This document shows, piece by piece, positions 54,701-62,917 of a DNA stretch of 64,000 bases (position 1 is its first letter; each line of letters opens with the position of its first letter). Location: contig CAVZOP010000009.1 in the NCBI GenBank assembly GCA_963776935.1, positions 62,001 to 126,000 of the forward strand. The letters are read 5' to 3'. The DNA is from JALOLG01 sp963776935. Lineage in GTDB: Bacteria; Actinomycetota; Acidimicrobiia; Acidimicrobiales; Ilumatobacteraceae. Under the pieces are notes generated by a model. The model was given only the letters and a program-made list of their open reading frames with translations, made no database searches and had not been told where the DNA came from. The position numbers and the translations under genes are program-made.

Positions 54701-54747
54701 TTCTGTCTGCTTGAAACCAAGCCACGGGCAGTCTGAAGCAGACAGAA
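54701..54747 (-). repeat. palindromic repeat element, copy 5
   Basis: TTCTGTCTGCTTGAAAC and CAGTCTGAAGCAGACAGAAC arms; the asymmetric core (TCAGACTGCCCGTGGC on the minus strand) shows it is inverted relative to copies 1-4. It lies 30 bp upstream of the aminotransferase start. Confidence 0.9.
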
Positions 54748-54762
54748 CCGTGGGGCCTTCCG

Positions 54763-54810
54763 TTCTGTCTGCTTGAAACTAGGTCACGGGCAATCTGAAG
54801 CAGACAGAAC
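54763..54810 (-). repeat. palindromic repeat element, copy 6
   Basis: Same orientation as the copy at 54701, 62 bp away, with substitutions in the loop. Lies just after the corA stop on the minus strand, so corA transcripts pass through both hairpins. Confidence 0.9.
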
Positions 54811-54816
54811 CGTGGG

Positions 54817-55791
54817 TCAGAGCCAGCCGCGGCGCTTGAAGTTGCGGTAGAGGGCGAAGCAGGCGACGAGGATCAGCCCGACCGCGCCCGGGTAGCCGAA
54901 CTGCCAGCCGAGCTCGGGCATGTGGTCGAAGTTCATGCCGTAGATGCCGGCGACCATCGTCGGCACGGAGATGATGGCCACCCAGGCCGAGATCTTGCGC
55001 ATGTCCTCGTTCTGGCGCATGCCGACCTGGGCGACGTTGACGTGCAGGGCGCTGTCGAGCAGGGCATCGATCGCCTCGATCCGGTCGGAGACGCGCCGGA
55101 TGTGGTCGTGCACGTTGGCGAAGTACGGGCGGCGATCGGCCGGGATCACGGCGAACGGCGCGGTGGCGATCGAGTCCATCGGGACGCCGAGCGGGATCAC
55201 CGCCTGGCGGAACTCGAGCACCTCGCGCTTGAGCCGGAAGATCCGCTCTCCATGGGTGGCGCTCGGACCTGAGAACACCTGCGCCTGGATCTCGTCGATG
55301 TCGGTCTCGACGCTGGCGGCGGCCGCCTCGTACACGTCGACGACGTGGTCGGCGATCGCGTGCAGCACCTCGGCGGGCCCGATCGCCAACCGCTGCGGTT
55401 CGGACTCGAGCTGGCGGCGGATTCCGGCGAGGTCGCAGCCCTGACCGTGGCGGACGGTGATCACGTAATCGATGCCGACGAAGATCAGCACCTCGCCGAG
55501 CTCGAACACCTCCTCGTGGTCGACGTACCGCAGCGTCTTGAACACCAGGAGCAGGGAGCTGTCGTACCGCTCGAGCTTCGGGCGCTGATGGGCGTGGACG
55601 GCGTCCTCGACGGCCAGCGGGTGCAGCTCGTAGAGCTTGGCGACGTCCTCCAGCTCGAATTCGCTCGGTTCCGACAAGCCGATCCACGTGAAGCGGCCCG
55701 GACAGGCGTGTGTCGCGTCGCACGCCTCGCGTGGAGATCGGACATCGTCGAGTCGGACACCGTGCTCGTACACGGCGACATCGACGATCAC
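54817..55791 (-). CDS. corA: CorA-type magnesium/cobalt channel
   Basis: 324-aa divalent cation channel. The GMN selectivity motif is in AGIYGMNF, between the two C-terminal membrane helices (ISAWVAIISVPTMVAGIYG; YPGAVGLILVACFALYRNF). The large N-terminal cytoplasmic domain carries the stalk helix. GTG 55791 gives a family-like N-terminus; the open frame extends far upstream only as a shadow of neighbouring genes. Confidence 0.94.
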   Translation of the reverse strand: MIVDVAVYEHGVRLDDVRSPREACDATHACPGRFTWIGLSEPSEFELEDVAKLYELHPLAVEDAVHAHQRPKLERYDSSLLLVFKTLRYVDHEEVFELGEVLIFVGIDYVITVRHGQGCDLAGIRRQLESEPQRLAIGPAEVLHAIADHVVDVYEAAAASVETDIDEIQAQVFSGPSATHGERIFRLKREVLEFRQAVIPLGVPMDSIATAPFAVIPADRRPYFANVHDHIRRVSDRIEAIDALLDSALHVNVAQVGMRQNEDMRKISAWVAIISVPTMVAGIYGMNFDHMPELGWQFGYPGAVGLILVACFALYRNFKRRGWL

Positions 55792-55839
55792 ATGCCAAGT
55801 GTTGCACGCAATGCCCGATTCATCTGGCAGGCTCATGGG

Positions 55840-56850
<1,011 letters not shown>

Positions 56851-56865
56851 GGCGATGATGTGGCG

Positions 56866-57240
56866 ATGACGATGCAGAAACCCACCGTGACCGTGCCCGA
56901 CAGCGCCCCGCCGGATCAGCTCGAGATCGTCGACGACGTCGTCGGCGACGGCGCCGAAGCGAGTGCCGGCAACACGGTGAGCGTGCACTACGTGGGTGTC
57001 GCCTGGTCGACCGGTTCGCAGTTCGACGCCTCGTGGGACCGGATGGAGCCGTTCCGCTTCGGGCTCGGTGGCGGTCAGGTGATCCAGGGTTGGGACGAGG
57101 GCGTGGCCGGGATGCGGGTCGGCGGGCGGCGCACGCTCACGATCCCGCCCCACCTCGGCTACGGGAGCCGCGGCGCCGGCGGTGCGATCGCCCCCAACGA
57201 GACCCTGATCTTCACGGTCGACTTGCTCGACGTTCAGTGA
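56866..57240 (+). CDS. FKBP-type peptidyl-prolyl cis-trans isomerase
   Basis: 124-aa single-domain cytoplasmic FKBP. Family features VSVHYVGVAWSTGSQFDASW, VIQGWDEGVAGMRVGGRR and IPPHLGYGSRGAGGAIAPNE with the aromatic active-site residues are intact. Begins at ATG 56866 shortly after the HDAC-like gene. The last seven codons (VDLLDVQ) and stop are the first unit of a tandem repeat that continues downstream. Confidence 0.94.
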   Translation: MTMQKPTVTVPDSAPPDQLEIVDDVVGDGAEASAGNTVSVHYVGVAWSTGSQFDASWDRMEPFRFGLGGGQVIQGWDEGVAGMRVGGRRTLTIPPHLGYGSRGAGGAIAPNETLIFTVDLLDVQ

Positions 57241-57315
57241 CATCGACTTGCTCGACGTTCAGTGACATCGACTTGCTCGACGTTCAGTGACATCGACTTG
57301 CTCGACGTCAGTGAC
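57218..57315 (+). repeat. four tandem 25-bp repeats of the FKBP 3' end
   Basis: The unit TCGACTTGCTCGACGTTCAG plus TGACA begins at 57218, 57243, 57268 and 57293. The first is the real C-terminus and stop codon of the FKBP gene; the next three are non-coding copies, the last lacking one T. Confidence 0.92.
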
Positions 57316-57330
57316 GCGGGTCGCGCATCT

Positions 57331-57400
57331 ACGGCGGGCGGGGTGGGCAGACTCACGGCGGGCGGGTGGGCAGACTCACGGCGGGCGGGTGGGCAGACTC
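57331..57400. repeat. three tandem 23-bp repeats at the TauE 3' end
   Basis: The unit ACGGCGGGCGGGTGGGCAG plus ACTC occurs at 57331 (with one extra G), 57355 and 57378. The last copy touches the stop codon of the minus-strand TauE/SafE gene (57399-57401). It faces the FKBP repeats only 16 bp away. Confidence 0.9.
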
Positions 57401-58157
57401 ACGGCAACAACAGCTTCACGGCACCGGCCGCCGACAGGACGAGCACGATGCCGAGGAACAGCTGCTGGGGGAGGTGGGGGAACAGCCGTCGGCCGCCGTA
57501 CGCGCCGAGCACCACCATCGGGACCAGCACCAGGTCGTACGCCAGGCTCTCCCGCGTGAAGAAGTGGCCGCCGGCCGACCATCTACCGAGGGCGATGTAG
57601 ATCGGCACCTTGGTCACGTTGACGACGAAGTAGAACCAGGCCGACGTCCCGATCATCTCGTGCTTGTCGAGCCCGAGCCGCACGAGGTAGGTGTTCATGA
57701 TCGGACCGGCGGTGTTCGACACGAACGTCGTGAACCCGCCGGCGGTCCCGTACAGGGCCGTGGCGCCCACGGTCGGCTCGGCCGCCGCGGTGCGGCGGAC
57801 CGATCGGGTGATCTGGATGACGACCATCGTCAGGACGATCAGCCCGATCGTGACGTCGAGCGGGCGCGTGGCGGTGCCGACGGAGATGAAGAACAGGGCG
57901 CCGATCGCGAAGCCGGCCGCAACTGGTGCGAAGAGCGGGCGGAGCAGATCCCACCGCGCGCTCTGGTGGTACCACGCCACCGCGAACAGGTCGGCGGTGA
58001 GCAGGATCGGGAGCGTCGTTCCGGCGATCGCCCGGCCGTGCACCACCGTCGCCAGCAACGGTGTGGCGATGATCGCCGCACCTGGCAACGCAGTCTTCGA
58101 CAGCCCGACGAGGAATGCCGCGAGGGCACCGACCGCCAACCCGGTGATCGTGAACAC
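57399..58157 (-). CDS. TauE/SafE family sulfite/anion exporter
   Basis: 252-aa polytopic transporter. Two half-repeats of four hydrophobic helices each begin with family-typical GLAVGALAAFLVGLSKTALPG and GTAGGFTTFVSNTAGPIMNTYL. Predicted exporter of sulfite, sulfoacetate or a related organic anion. GTG start at 58157. A perfect inverted repeat lies between it and the divergent DUF1330 gene. Confidence 0.9.
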   Translation of the reverse strand: MFTITGLAVGALAAFLVGLSKTALPGAAIIATPLLATVVHGRAIAGTTLPILLTADLFAVAWYHQSARWDLLRPLFAPVAAGFAIGALFFISVGTATRPLDVTIGLIVLTMVVIQITRSVRRTAAAEPTVGATALYGTAGGFTTFVSNTAGPIMNTYLVRLGLDKHEMIGTSAWFYFVVNVTKVPIYIALGRWSAGGHFFTRESLAYDLVLVPMVVLGAYGGRRLFPHLPQQLFLGIVLVLSAAGAVKLLLP

Positions 58158-58184
58158 GGCGGCACCGTAGACCGATCGCGTGAA

Positions 58185-58211
58185 GTTTCGGCGTTCTCAC
58201 GACGCCGAAAC
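58185..58211. promoter_or_regulatory. inverted repeat in the TauE/DUF1330 divergent region
   Basis: GTTTCGGCGT and ACGCCGAAAC are exact inverted copies around a 7-nt loop, 28 bp from the TauE start and 30 bp from the DUF1330 start. Central position suggests a shared operator; no regulator gene is adjacent. Confidence 0.5.
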
Positions 58212-58240
58212 ATCACGAGATCGAAGTTACGGTGACCGGG

Positions 58241-58528
58241 ATGGCCGCCTACTTCATCGTCAACGCTCGCATCACCGACCCGGAGGGGTTGGCGCGCTAC
58301 CGGGCCGCCGTCCAGCCCTCGTTCCAGGGCCGAGAGGTCAAGATCCTCGTCTCGACCGACGACGCGACGACGATCGAAGGCACGCCGGCGGGGGAGCGGG
58401 CGGTCGTGCTCGAGTTCCCCGACCGGGCGGCCGCCCTCGACTGGTACCACTCCGACGTCTACCAAGAGGTGGTCGGGATGCGGCTGGCTGCGACCGAGGG
58501 GTTCGCCATACTCGTCGACGGTCGCTGA
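58241..58528 (+). CDS. DUF1330 domain protein (ferredoxin-like fold)
   Basis: 95-aa small dimeric alpha/beta-barrel type protein. AAYFIVNARITDPEGLARYR, VVLEFPDRAAALDWYHSDVYQ are typical of DUF1330. Members may be small monooxygenases or stress proteins; no catalytic assignment is possible. ATG 58241 is preferred over the GTG at 58232. Confidence 0.9.
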   Translation: MAAYFIVNARITDPEGLARYRAAVQPSFQGREVKILVSTDDATTIEGTPAGERAVVLEFPDRAAALDWYHSDVYQEVVGMRLAATEGFAILVDGR

Positions 58529-58549
58529 TCGCTCAGTTCACGCGACCGC

Positions 58550-59491
58550 TCACACCGCGAGGGCTCGGATCGCCGCCAGTTGATCGCTGCCGAGCGACTC
58601 GTACACGGCGTACGACGCCACGTTCTCGCGCAGTTGCTCGGGCGTGGTCGCGCCGAACAGCGCGCTGGTGAGGCAGGGATGGGCGAACGCGTAGCAGAAC
58701 GCCAGCTGCGACGTCGTCACGCCCCACTGGCGCGCCAGGTCGGCGAGCGCCATCGCCACCTGCTTGCCGGCGCTGTACGGCGGGGCGTCGTCGTCGCTCG
58801 CCCGGCCGTCGGCGCCGCCGAGGTACTTCCCGGTCAGCGTGCCGCCGGCCAACACGTACGAGGCGACGAGGCCGACGTCGCGGTTCGTCATCACCTCGGT
58901 CATCGCCGGGTCGTCGGGGCTCTCGTGCTGCACGAGGCTCAACGCCATCTGGTTGGCGACCGGCGGCGGGGCGCCGATCTCGGCGGCAATGTCGAGTGCC
59001 TCGGTGAGCTGTGGCGCCGACCACATCGCCACCGCCCAGTGGCGCGCCATGCCCGCGGCGACGAGCCCCGACGCCGACTCCACGACGTCGCGTACCGGGA
59101 TCGTGGCGGGCGGCGGTGTCGCGTAGATCAGATCGATGTGGTCGAGCCCCATCCGCCCGAGCGACGCGCCGAGCTCGTCGGCGGCGCTCTGTTCGGGCCA
59201 GAACTCCCACCACAGCTTGTTGGCGACGACGACCTCGTCGCGCACCCAGCCACTCGCCCGGAACAGCTCGCCGAAGACCACTTCCGAGTACCCGGTCGGG
59301 ATGGGTGCGGTGCCGGTCTCGTCGTTGTAGCGGGCGTCGTCGAGGAAGTTGATGCCCTCCTCGCGCGCCGCTCGCATCACCGCCTCGCCCTGGGCACGCG
59401 AGATTCGTTCGAACGTGCGCCACGAGCCGAGCGACATCACCGAGACGGGGATCGCTGACGATCCGAGGGGGCGGAACGGGAGCGATGCCAT
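58550..59491 (-). CDS. aldo/keto reductase-family protein with atypical active site
   Basis: 313-aa TIM barrel. Asp and Tyr of the AKR tetrad are in FLDDARYNDETG and the Lys in VVVANKLWW. The expected His after the fourth strand (normally YxLHxP) is missing: the strand reads HIDLIYATPPPAT. The C-terminal NADPH-binding blocks (SYVLAGGTLTGKYLGG; FGATTPEQLRENV) remain. It may be an AKR with a different acid-base residue or a non-catalytic relative. Divergent from an LLM gene. Confidence 0.85.
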   Translation of the reverse strand: MASLPFRPLGSSAIPVSVMSLGSWRTFERISRAQGEAVMRAAREEGINFLDDARYNDETGTAPIPTGYSEVVFGELFRASGWVRDEVVVANKLWWEFWPEQSAADELGASLGRMGLDHIDLIYATPPPATIPVRDVVESASGLVAAGMARHWAVAMWSAPQLTEALDIAAEIGAPPPVANQMALSLVQHESPDDPAMTEVMTNRDVGLVASYVLAGGTLTGKYLGGADGRASDDDAPPYSAGKQVAMALADLARQWGVTTSQLAFCYAFAHPCLTSALFGATTPEQLRENVASYAVYESLGSDQLAAIRALAV

Positions 59492-59529
59492 TCGGACCCA
59501 GGTTACGTCGGGCGCTACCGTCGGCGCCG

Positions 59530-60408
59530 ATGGAGCTGGGCGTCGTCCTCACCGCGAGCGACATCGGCTTCGACTGGCCGGCGTTGCGCGACTTCTTCCA
59601 GGCGATCGACGAGACCGGGTTCTCGTACGTCACCACCAACGACCACGTCGTCGGTGGCCACCCCGACCGGGCGGGCGGCGAGCGCGTCCACACCTACGAC
59701 GTGCCGATCCACGAGCCGCTCACGCTGCTGTCGTTCATCGCCGCATGCACCCCGCGCCTGGGCGTGGTGACGTCGGTGTTGCTGCTGCCACAGCGCCAGA
59801 CGGTGCTGGTCGCCAAGCAGGCCGCGGCGCTCGACGTGCTGAGCGGCGGGCGGGTGCGCCTCGGTGTCGGCGTCGGGCGCAACTGGATGGAGTACGAGGC
59901 GCTCAACGAGCAGTTCACGAACCGTGGCAAGCGCATCGAGGAGCAGGTCGACGTCCTACGCCGACTGTGGACCGAGGAGCTGGTGACGTTCGAAGGGTCC
60001 TGGCACCACCTCGACCGGGTCGGCATCAACCCACTTCCCGTTCAGCGTCCGATCCCGATCTGGATGGGCTCGTTCTTCGGCAACCTCGTCGAATCGGTGC
60101 TCGAGCGCGTCGGCCGGGTGGCCGACGGATGGATGCCCCAGTTCCCGCCCGACGATCACCTCGCCGCCGCCCTCGACCGGTTGCGTGGCTACGCCGTGGC
60201 CGCCGGACGCGACCCCGCCCAGCTCGGGATCGAGTGCGTCATGCGCGTCCGGGCCGACGACGATCCGCAGAAGTGGCACGACGAGGCGAGCGCCTACCAG
60301 GCGCTCGGCGCCACGCATCTGAAGGTGGCGACGACTGGGCGCTTCGCATCACTCGACGATCTACGCGACTGCCTGGTGCGGTGGTACGAGGTCGCGAGGA
60401 CGGTGTGA
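59530..60408 (+). CDS. LLM class F420-dependent oxidoreductase
   Basis: 292-aa TIM barrel of the luciferase-like superfamily. Typical segments are GFSYVTTNDHVVG, LGVVTSVLLLPQRQTVLVAKQ, VRLGVGVGRNWMEYEALN and RPIPIWMGSF. In actinobacteria this subgroup usually uses coenzyme F420. TACCGT lies 9 nt before the ATG at 59530, so a leaderless message is possible. An alcohol dehydrogenase-type gene follows in 15 nt. Confidence 0.9.
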   Translation: MELGVVLTASDIGFDWPALRDFFQAIDETGFSYVTTNDHVVGGHPDRAGGERVHTYDVPIHEPLTLLSFIAACTPRLGVVTSVLLLPQRQTVLVAKQAAALDVLSGGRVRLGVGVGRNWMEYEALNEQFTNRGKRIEEQVDVLRRLWTEELVTFEGSWHHLDRVGINPLPVQRPIPIWMGSFFGNLVESVLERVGRVADGWMPQFPPDDHLAAALDRLRGYAVAAGRDPAQLGIECVMRVRADDDPQKWHDEASAYQALGATHLKVATTGRFASLDDLRDCLVRWYEVARTV

Positions 60409-60423
60409 GCTGAGCGAGCGCGT

Positions 60424-61377
60424 ATGGTGACCGCCATGCGCGCCGCGAGACTGCACGAGATCGGTGGCACCCTGCAGGTCGACGAGGTCGACGACCCGGT
60501 GCCGGCAGACGGCGAGGTCGTCGTCGACATCGCCTACACGTCGGTCAACCCGCTCGACATCTGGATCACGCGCGGCGCCCCCGGTGTCGCCGCCGCCAAC
60601 CTGCCGTGGACACCCGGGACCGAGGCCAGCGGGCATCTCGACGGCCGTGCCGTGCTGGTGCGCGGCGCCGGGCTCGGCGTGATGCGCCACGGTCTCTACC
60701 GCGAGCGGGCGGCGGTCCCGCGTGCGGCTGTCCACGAGCTCCCGGACGGGATCGACCTCGCTCAGGCCGCAGGATTGCCCGTGGTCGGTGTGACCGCATG
60801 GCATGCGCTCCACACGTGCGCCAAGGTGACGCCCGACGACCGCGTGCTCGTGATCGGTGCGAGCGGAGGAGTCGGATCGGTCGCGGTCCAGCTGGCGGCT
60901 GCGGCAGGTGCCACGGTGTGGGGCCAGACCGGCAACGCCGCCAACGTGGCCGCGATCGCCGAGGACGGCGCCGCCGAGGTGCTGGTGACCGACGCCGCCG
61001 GGCTCACCGATGCCGCGTCGGCGTACGCCCCGACCGTCGTCCTCGACCCACTGGGCGGCGACTTTCCCGAGCAGGTCATCACGGCGATGGCCGATCGCGG
61101 CCGGCTCGTCGTGTACGGCGCCTCGCTCGATCCCTCGGTGACGATCAACTGGCGACAGATGTACCGCAAGGCGATCAACATCTTGGGCTACTCCGGTCTG
61201 ATCGGGACGCCCGAAGGCGAGGCGAAGGTCCTCGACGAGCTGTTCGCGGCGATGCTGGCCGGCAACCTGCGGGTGCGACTCGCCGACGTGCTGGCGCTCT
61301 CGCAGGCCGCCGAGGCGCACACGATGATCCTCGACCGGCGCGCCGGCGGCAAGCTCGTCCTCGACTGCAGCGTCTGA
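60424..61377 (+). CDS. zinc-independent medium-chain alcohol dehydrogenase / quinone oxidoreductase
   Basis: 317-aa MDR. The N-terminal GroES-like domain (VVVDIAYTSVNPLDIW) and the NADPH Rossmann motif VIGASGGVGSVAVQLA are present. The Cys/His ligands of catalytic zinc are absent, so it belongs with QOR or enoyl-reductase-like members. ATG 60424 or 60436. Probably co-transcribed with the LLM gene. Confidence 0.9.
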   Translation: MVTAMRAARLHEIGGTLQVDEVDDPVPADGEVVVDIAYTSVNPLDIWITRGAPGVAAANLPWTPGTEASGHLDGRAVLVRGAGLGVMRHGLYRERAAVPRAAVHELPDGIDLAQAAGLPVVGVTAWHALHTCAKVTPDDRVLVIGASGGVGSVAVQLAAAAGATVWGQTGNAANVAAIAEDGAAEVLVTDAAGLTDAASAYAPTVVLDPLGGDFPEQVITAMADRGRLVVYGASLDPSVTINWRQMYRKAINILGYSGLIGTPEGEAKVLDELFAAMLAGNLRVRLADVLALSQAAEAHTMILDRRAGGKLVLDCSV

Positions 61378-61414
61378 ACGACGACGACGGCATCGGCAGC
61401 GCGCCCGGCGCACG

Positions 61415-62827
61415 TCATCGCGTCGTTCGGAACCGGTACGCCCACAGCGCGAAGCCGAGCGCGATCGTGCAGTAGACGACGAACCCGACGGCCATCGGGG
61501 TCACGGTCATGTCGATCTGTGAGTCGATGACCGCCGAGAGCCCGGCGCCGGCGGCGGTCGACATCATCCCCACGACCGCCGATGCGGTGCCCGCCATGTG
61601 GCCCATCGGCTCCATCGCCAGCGAAGTGAGCGTCGGGCCGACGAGCGACGTGCTGCAGATCATCGCCACGATGAACACGAACCACACCCACACGCTCGGG
61701 CGACCGTCGGTGGCGAGGCAGATCACGAGCTGACCGGCCGACAGCACCACCGTCGCCACGAGTGAACCGATGCCCAGCCGGGTCGCGCCGTGGCGGTCCA
61801 TCATTCGTGAGCCGGTGTACAGCACGATTCCCATCGCCGCCGCGGCGACGGCGAAGAAGGCCGCGAACTGATCGCCGCGCCCGTAGATCTCGTCGAGGAT
61901 CGGCTGCGAGCTGCCGAGGAAGCTGTAGAACGCGCCGAACGTGAAACACAACGCGAGCGTGTTGCCGAGCGTCATCGGCGACCTGCACACCGCACCGAAC
62001 GCCTTGAACGTCGGTCCGAACGCCAGGGGCCGTCGCCGGTCGACCGGCAGCGTCTCGCCGAACCGGTACGACCACACGATCGCGCCGACCGCCATCAGCC
62101 CAGGGGCGGCCATCGTGAGCCGCCATCCGCCGATCCGGACGAGCCCCTCACCGATCGTCGGCGCGATCACCGGTGCGATGAGGAACACCGCCATGACGAC
62201 CGACATCACGCGCGCCATGCGGTTGCCCTCGTAGAGGTCGCGAGCGATCGCCACCCGCAGCACGCCCGATCCGGCCGCGCCGAGCCCCCACACGAACCGG
62301 CACAGGAGCAGCACCGTCATCGAGGGGGCGAACGTGGCGCCCGCCGCGCCGAGCACGTACACGATCATCCCGGCCCGCAGCACCGGGCCGCGTCCGAACC
62401 GGTCGGAGAACGGGCCGTAGAACAGGTGCCCGAGGGCGGCGCCGATGAAGAACGAGGTGATGATGAGTGAGACGCGGTTGTCGGCGGCGATCAGATCGAA
62501 GTGATCGCGGATCTCGTCGAACGCCGGGAGCGCGGTGTCGATGCTGACCGCCATGAGGGCTGACAGGAACGCGAGGTAGACGACGACGTGGCGATCCGAC
62601 CTCCGCCGCGCATCCGGTGCCTCGGACCGTGACTCGACGACCTCGGCCGTCACGACCGGCGCGATCGCGGTCGGCTGACGTCGACCGAACGGGGGGTCCG
62701 GAGCTCCATCCAGCCATCGTGTCGGTTCGTGGTCGGCTGAGACAACTGCAGCGTTCGCCGGTGCGCACGTTCGACCACGCTCGATGGCGCCCGATCGCGG
62801 TCGATCACGGTCGATCACGGTCACCAC
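61415..62827 (-). CDS. MFS multidrug efflux transporter (Bcr/CflA-like)
   Basis: Up to 470 aa with 12 hydrophobic segments. The MFS motif A between helices 2 and 3 is GPFSDRFGRGPVLRAG, and motif C-like glycines follow (GLGAAGSGVLRVAIARD). The sequence AFLSALMAVSIDTALPAFDEI at helix 1 matches the Bcr/CflA drug:H+ antiporters. The N-terminal 75 residues are hydrophilic and low in conservation, so the true start may be internal. Convergent with the MDR gene. Confidence 0.88.
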   Translation of the reverse strand: MVTVIDRDRPRSGAIERGRTCAPANAAVVSADHEPTRWLDGAPDPPFGRRQPTAIAPVVTAEVVESRSEAPDARRRSDRHVVVYLAFLSALMAVSIDTALPAFDEIRDHFDLIAADNRVSLIITSFFIGAALGHLFYGPFSDRFGRGPVLRAGMIVYVLGAAGATFAPSMTVLLLCRFVWGLGAAGSGVLRVAIARDLYEGNRMARVMSVVMAVFLIAPVIAPTIGEGLVRIGGWRLTMAAPGLMAVGAIVWSYRFGETLPVDRRRPLAFGPTFKAFGAVCRSPMTLGNTLALCFTFGAFYSFLGSSQPILDEIYGRGDQFAAFFAVAAAAMGIVLYTGSRMMDRHGATRLGIGSLVATVVLSAGQLVICLATDGRPSVWVWFVFIVAMICSTSLVGPTLTSLAMEPMGHMAGTASAVVGMMSTAAGAGLSAVIDSQIDMTVTPMAVGFVVYCTIALGFALWAYRFRTTR

Positions 62828-62917
62828 GTCGCCTGCGCCGTCCCGAAGGTCGCCGCGTTCTGCGACGACGAGTCCGGCGGTTGAGGTGAGCGCCCCGGAG
62901 TCTGATCTGATCAGGGC

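Noticed and set aside
30886..54810. Palindromic elements as simple rho-independent terminators
   Set aside because: They lack T-tracts, keep a conserved asymmetric core, occur in both orientations and inside a coding sequence, so terminator function alone does not explain them.
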